Below, one piece after another: positions 12,579 through 14,942 of a stretch of DNA of 14,942 nucleotides. Each line of letters begins with the position of its first letter. Position 1 is the stretch's first letter. Both the position numbers and the translations under genes were made by a program. This DNA is from an uncultured Campylobacter sp. (GTDB lineage Bacteria > Campylobacterota > Campylobacteria > Campylobacterales > Campylobacteraceae): NCBI RefSeq assembly GCF_937997595.1, contig NZ_CALKTS010000196.1, positions 1-14,942 on the forward strand, written 5' to 3'. The notes beneath the pieces were generated by a model. The model had not been told where the DNA came from. It saw only the letters and a program-made list of their open reading frames with translations, and ran no database searches.

Positions 12579-13976
12579 ATGCTCAGAGGCTTTTTCACAA
12601 ATAGCGTAGGCACGCTGGTTTCGCGGGTTTTGGGTTTCGTGCGCGACCTGCTTACCGCATCGGTTTTGGGCGCGGGGATTTACAGCGATCTGTTTTTCGT
12701 AGCGTTTAAACTGCCCAATCTTTTCCGCAGACTCTTCGGCGAGGGAGCCTTTACGCAGGCGTTTTTACCGAGCTTTACCGCCGCGCGCAAAAAAGGAATT
12801 TTCGCCGCAGCGGTGCTTATTAAATTTAGCATTTTTATCGCGCTTTTAACGGCGCTCGTGCTGCTTGCCGCACCCGTTTTTACTAAAGTTTTGGCATACG
12901 GATTTAGCGCCGAGCAGATCGGTCTTGCGGTGCCATACGTGCGGATAAATTTTTTCTATCTCACGTTTATCTTCGTCGTTACGCTCTTTGCCTCGCTGCT
13001 TCAGTATCGCGATCACTTCGCTACGACGGCGTTTTCGACCGCGCTTTTAAATTTAGCGATGATCGCGGCGCTTCTGCTGGCTCGCGGCAAGGACGGCGCC
13101 ACGGCGGTGCTCTATCTTAGCTTCGGCGTCGTAGCGGGCGGACTTTTGCAGCTAGCGGTGCATGTTTATGCGTTGAAATTTACCGGCATGCTGCGCGTCT
13201 TAGCCGGCGGCTTTGCGCGGCTTGCGCGAGGCGATAAGCCGCAGACGCAGGGCTTTTATAAAAATTTTTTCGCGGGCGTGCTCGGTGCGTCGGCACTTCA
13301 GCTAAGCTCGTTTATAGATACCTTTTTTGCGAGCTTCCTTGCTAGCGGCAGTATCAGCTATCTATACTACGCCAACCGCATATTTCAGCTGCCGCTCGCG
13401 CTTTTTGCGATTGCGCTTAGCACGGCGATCTTTCCGCGCATGAGCAAATTCGTAAAAGCTCACGACGACGCGCAAGCTCTGGCGCTTGTCGAGCGCGGAT
13501 TTTACTTCCTTTTGGCGCTACTCGGGCTCTCTGCGATAGGCGGCGTGATGCTGCGAAACGAGATCACGCAGCTGCTGTTTGAGCGCGGAGAATTTACCCG
13601 CCAAAATTCCATCGAATGCGCCGCAGTTCTCGGCGCGTATATGGTGGGGCTCGTGCCGTTCGGGCTGTCTAGGATTTTTTCGCACTGGCTGTATGCGAAT
13701 ATGAAGCAGAAGCTAAGCGCGAAAATTTCGATCTGGTGCGTCTTTATAAACGTCGCTTTATGCGCGCTGTTTTTTAAACCCTTTGGAGCCGTGGGGCTTG
13801 CGTTTGCAAGCACGATAACGGGAGCGTTTCTGCTCGGCTTTAATCTCTATTTTTTTGGATTTAATAACTTTTTGGCTATAATCCGCGCAAAAAAAATTAT
13901 TGCGATCGCAGCGCTTTGTGCGGGCGAAGCGGCGATTTTATACATTTTAAAAGGCTTGTATTATGGTAATTTATGA
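12579..13976 (+). CDS. murJ: Lipid II flippase MurJ
   Basis: 465 residues, mainly hydrophobic, with about 13-14 membrane segments. MurJ moves lipid II across the inner membrane. The N-terminal signature GTLVSRVLGFVRDLLTASVLGAG (11-33 region) and RRLFGEGAFTQAFLP (50-64) are highly characteristic of MviN/MurJ, including the Arg residues lining the central cavity (Arg16, Arg22, Arg51). Later segments include LYYANRIFQLPLALFAIALSTAIFPRMSK and LLFERGEFT, also family hallmarks. ATG at 12579 has GGGGA only 3 nt upstream, a rather tight spacing, but the N-terminus aligns with what I recall for C. jejuni Cj0801, so I keep it. Its end overlaps the cysS start by 14 nt, the same neighbour pair as in C. 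jejuni. The gene is complete and shows no odd features. Confidence 0.95.
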   Translation: MLRGFFTNSVGTLVSRVLGFVRDLLTASVLGAGIYSDLFFVAFKLPNLFRRLFGEGAFTQAFLPSFTAARKKGIFAAAVLIKFSIFIALLTALVLLAAPVFTKVLAYGFSAEQIGLAVPYVRINFFYLTFIFVVTLFASLLQYRDHFATTAFSTALLNLAMIAALLLARGKDGATAVLYLSFGVVAGGLLQLAVHVYALKFTGMLRVLAGGFARLARGDKPQTQGFYKNFFAGVLGASALQLSSFIDTFFASFLASGSISYLYYANRIFQLPLALFAIALSTAIFPRMSKFVKAHDDAQALALVERGFYFLLALLGLSAIGGVMLRNEITQLLFERGEFTRQNSIECAAVLGAYMVGLVPFGLSRIFSHWLYANMKQKLSAKISIWCVFINVALCALFFKPFGAVGLAFASTITGAFLLGFNLYFFGFNNFLAIIRAKKIIAIAALCAGEAAILYILKGLYYGNL

Positions 13977-14942
13977 TAGTTTGAGCAAAAAGAAGCTCCC
14001 TTTTAAGCCCATTAGCGAGGGGCTGGCGCGCATTTACGCCTGCGGTCCGACAGTTTATGACGACGCGCATCTGGGGCATGCAAAAAGCGCCGTGAGCTTC
14101 GATCTGCTGCGCCGCGTACTGCAAGCGGAGGGCTATGAGGTAAAATTTGCGCGAAATTTCACCGATATAGACGATAAAATTTTAAAAAAGATGGCAGAAA
14201 CCGGCAAGAGCCTAGAGGAGATCACGGAGCTTTATACCCGCAGATATTTGCAGGATATGAGCGCGCTAAACGTCGCGGACGCGAGCATTTCGCCCAAAGC
14301 GACCGAAAATATCGCCGCGATCTGCGAGCTCATATCCTCGCTTCTTCAAAAAGGCTTTGCCTACGAGATCGCCGGTGACGGCATCTACTTCGACACGCGC
14401 AAGGACGGGGATTATCTAAGCCTTAGCGGCAAAAAAGAGGGCGCCGGCAAAAACATCGCCCGCGTCGCCTCAAACGATGCCAAGCACGACGAGAAGGACT
14501 TCGTGCTGTGGAAATTTGACGAGAATTGGTTTGATAGCCCGTTTGGTAAAGGGCGCCCCGGTTGGCACAGCGAGTGCGTCGCGATGATTTTGGCGCATCT
14601 TGATAGCGGCGATCCGAAATTTTGCATAGACATTCACGCAGGCGGCGCCGATCTGCTCTTCCCGCATCACGAAAACGAAGCCGCGCAGTGCCGCTGCGCC
14701 CGCCATAGAGCGCTAAGCAAATACTGGCTTCACAATGGCTTCGTGCAAGTAAATAACGAAAAGATGAGCAAGAGCCTGGGCAACTCGTTTTTCGTAAAAG
14801 ACGCCCTAAAAATCGCACCGGGCGAGGCGCTGAGATTTTATCTCTTAAGCTCGCATTACAGGGCAAATTTTAATTATTCGGTGACCGATCTGCTTGCGAG
14901 CAAAAAGAGGCTAGATAAAATTTACCGCCTTAAAAAGCGCGT
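13963..14942 (+). CDS. cysS: Cysteinyl-tRNA synthetase, partial (C-terminus beyond the window)
   Basis: 326 codons are visible before the window edge; the full protein should be about 460-480 residues, so roughly the last third (anticodon-binding part) is missing. It charges tRNA-Cys. The class I motifs are clear: ACGPTVYDDAHLGH (26-39) with HLGH as the HIGH motif and Cys27 as a zinc ligand, RPGWHSECV with the second Cys ligand, PHHENE with the remaining zinc ligands, and KMSKS (267-271). ARNFTDIDDKI is another strong marker. ATG at 13963 lies inside the last codons of murJ (14-nt overlap, different frame), with AAAAGG about 10 nt upstream, so it depends partly on coupling with murJ. No defects seen. 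Confidence 0.97.
   Translation, partial: MVIYDSLSKKKLPFKPISEGLARIYACGPTVYDDAHLGHAKSAVSFDLLRRVLQAEGYEVKFARNFTDIDDKILKKMAETGKSLEEITELYTRRYLQDMSALNVADASISPKATENIAAICELISSLLQKGFAYEIAGDGIYFDTRKDGDYLSLSGKKEGAGKNIARVASNDAKHDEKDFVLWKFDENWFDSPFGKGRPGWHSECVAMILAHLDSGDPKFCIDIHAGGADLLFPHHENEAAQCRCARHRALSKYWLHNGFVQVNNEKMSKSLGNSFFVKDALKIAPGEALRFYLLSSHYRANFNYSVTDLLASKKRLDKIYRLKKR

Overview
The window looks like chromosomal DNA from a relatively GC-rich Campylobacter (an oral type such as C. gracilis is my best guess, unproven). The grounds are gene content and order: a D-Ala-D-Ala ligase / Phd-like protein / alpha-beta hydrolase / MurF group next to ruvA, with murJ-cysS nearby, which I recall as the C. jejuni Cj0795c-Cj0802 neighbourhood. 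Spacers rich in AAATTT words and the protein style also fit. No rRNA, tRNA, insertion sequence, prophage or CRISPR array is visible.

Layout. Positions 1-12498 are read from the minus strand and 12579-14942 from the plus strand. At the left edge is a partial BON-domain lipoprotein (1-584). Then come three separate accessory or stress genes: an SDR oxidoreductase (962-1735), a small FMN-binding split-barrel protein (2011-2379) and an AlkD-type DNA glycosylase (2478-3158). Next is a long minus-strand cell-envelope series, in transcription order: mlaE (STAS-permease fusion), mlaF (ATPase), a 486-bp repeat-rich spacer, mlaD (MCE protein), an auxiliary lipoprotein, ruvA, ddl, a Phd/YefM-like protein, an alpha/beta hydrolase, an 835-bp noncoding spacer, and murF. 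Several junctions overlap (ATGA overlaps at mlaE/mlaF and lipoprotein/ruvA; an 11-nt overlap at phd-like/hydrolase), so translational coupling is likely. From an 80-bp divergent region with overlapping TATAAT boxes, murJ and cysS run the other way, with a 14-nt overlap.

Function. Ddl makes D-Ala-D-Ala, MurF attaches it to the UDP-MurNAc-tripeptide, and MurJ flips the finished lipid II. MlaEFD plus its lipoprotein moves phospholipid between the two membranes. The locus therefore joins peptidoglycan precursor synthesis with outer-membrane lipid homeostasis, with ruvA carried along.

The least ordinary material is (a) the noncoding islands built from AATT-centred words, including a 15-nt-phased array, a perfect 32-bp palindrome and four exact copies of AAATTTTAAAATTT; (b) a ~105-residue low-complexity insertion inside MurF; and (c) a perfect 13-bp hairpin just upstream of the Phd-like gene. 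I see no convincing wholly new multi-gene system; most genes belong to recognisable families.
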